From NCBI GenBank assembly GCA_009746045.1, contig RPFO01000132.1, forward strand, positions 1 through 64,000: 64,000 nt of DNA. The letters are read 5' to 3'. Both the position numbers and the translations under genes were made by a program. Below, one piece after another: positions 63,843 to 64,000 of this stretch. Every line of letters begins with the position of its first letter. Positions within the stretch are counted from its first letter, which is position 1. This stretch comes from Mesostigma viride. Lineage: Eukaryota > Streptophyta > Mesostigmatophyceae > Mesostigmatales > Mesostigmataceae. Under the pieces are notes generated by a model, which saw only the letters and a program-made list of their open reading frames with translations, was not told the origin of the DNA and searched no databases.

Positions 63843-64000
63843 TTAAGCAACACACCACCTCCACCACCTCCGCCGTCGCAGCCCAGCTCCAACGGCAGAC
63901 GCTTGACCTCCGCGAGGACGGAGGCCGAGCTCGCCAAGCGCAGCCTCAACGCCATCCTCAAGAACTTCGACATGGAGGAAGGTGAGAATTACGAGAAGCT
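63843..64000 (+). pseudogene. ORF1-like fragment (copy e), right of TTAA element, cut by window end
   Basis: Starts (L)KQHTTSTTSAVAAQLQRQTLDL. After a one-base shift near 63920 it continues as AELAKRSLNAILKNFDMEE to the window end. It is collinear with 58787-58852, so one ORF1-like gene was split by the element at 58856-63842. The rest lies outside the window. Confidence 0.6.

Overview
This window is a nest of eukaryotic transposable elements. I see no single-copy host gene that I can name, no rRNA, no complete tRNA and no CRISPR array. Several things point to a large, repeat-rich eukaryotic genome: non-LTR and copia-type retrotransposons, CACTA-, piggyBac- and Mutator-type DNA transposons, kilobase-scale microsatellites, and GC-rich retroelement reading frames beside AT-rich ones. 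A green-lineage alga is my best guess, but that is inference only; no marker gene fixes the taxon.

Layout. (1) 1-8216 is the right part of a CACTA-type DNA transposon. Its internal ATC tract fills the first 4.1 kb. (2) 8217-9212 is the tail of an R2/R4-like (restriction-like endonuclease) retrotransposon that landed in the 3' flank of an ORF1-like gene. (3) 9213-9918 plus 32304-32946, minus strand, is that ORF1-like gene. It is split by a second CACTA element (9921-32303). (4) That CACTA element carries three insertions: a composite repeat (12454-14418), a 9-kb non-LTR retrotransposon (14719-23724) and a complete 5,649-bp copy of the same CACTA family (24820-30468). The retrotransposon begins with ten 231-bp monomers and encodes a PHD finger, a RING-H2 finger, C2H2-type fingers, a reverse transcriptase and a restriction-like endonuclease. 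It is itself interrupted by a 1.04-kb palindromic element (18325-19366). (5) 34265-35020 and 35615-36182 are further ORF1-like pieces. The second is continued at 45573-46442 and split by a copia-type LTR element (36188-45567), whose left LTR contains a 1.8-kb insertion. (6) 47158-48464 is another decayed ORF1-like copy. (7) 48809-58025 is a TTAA-flanked piggyBac-like element carrying a 7.5-kb inverted-repeat (foldback/MULE-like) element made largely of a 21-bp minisatellite. It sits in a LINE RT fragment (58030-58235). (8) 58787-64000 is another ORF1-like gene split by a second TTAA-type element (58856-63842), which holds a 1,690-bp relative of the piggyBac-like element (61424-63113).

The nesting can be read from target-site duplications. 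Removing the CACTA element at 9921-32303, the palindrome at 18325-19366, or the element at 58856-63842 each rejoins a reading frame at the exact junction. The ORF1-like family was hit repeatedly: by CACTA, copia, a TTAA element and, in a 3' flank, the R2/R4-like LINE. Most elements lack a transposase and are non-autonomous. The retrotransposon frames are long but carry frameshifts, several of them at homopolymer runs, so some may be sequencing indels rather than real decay.
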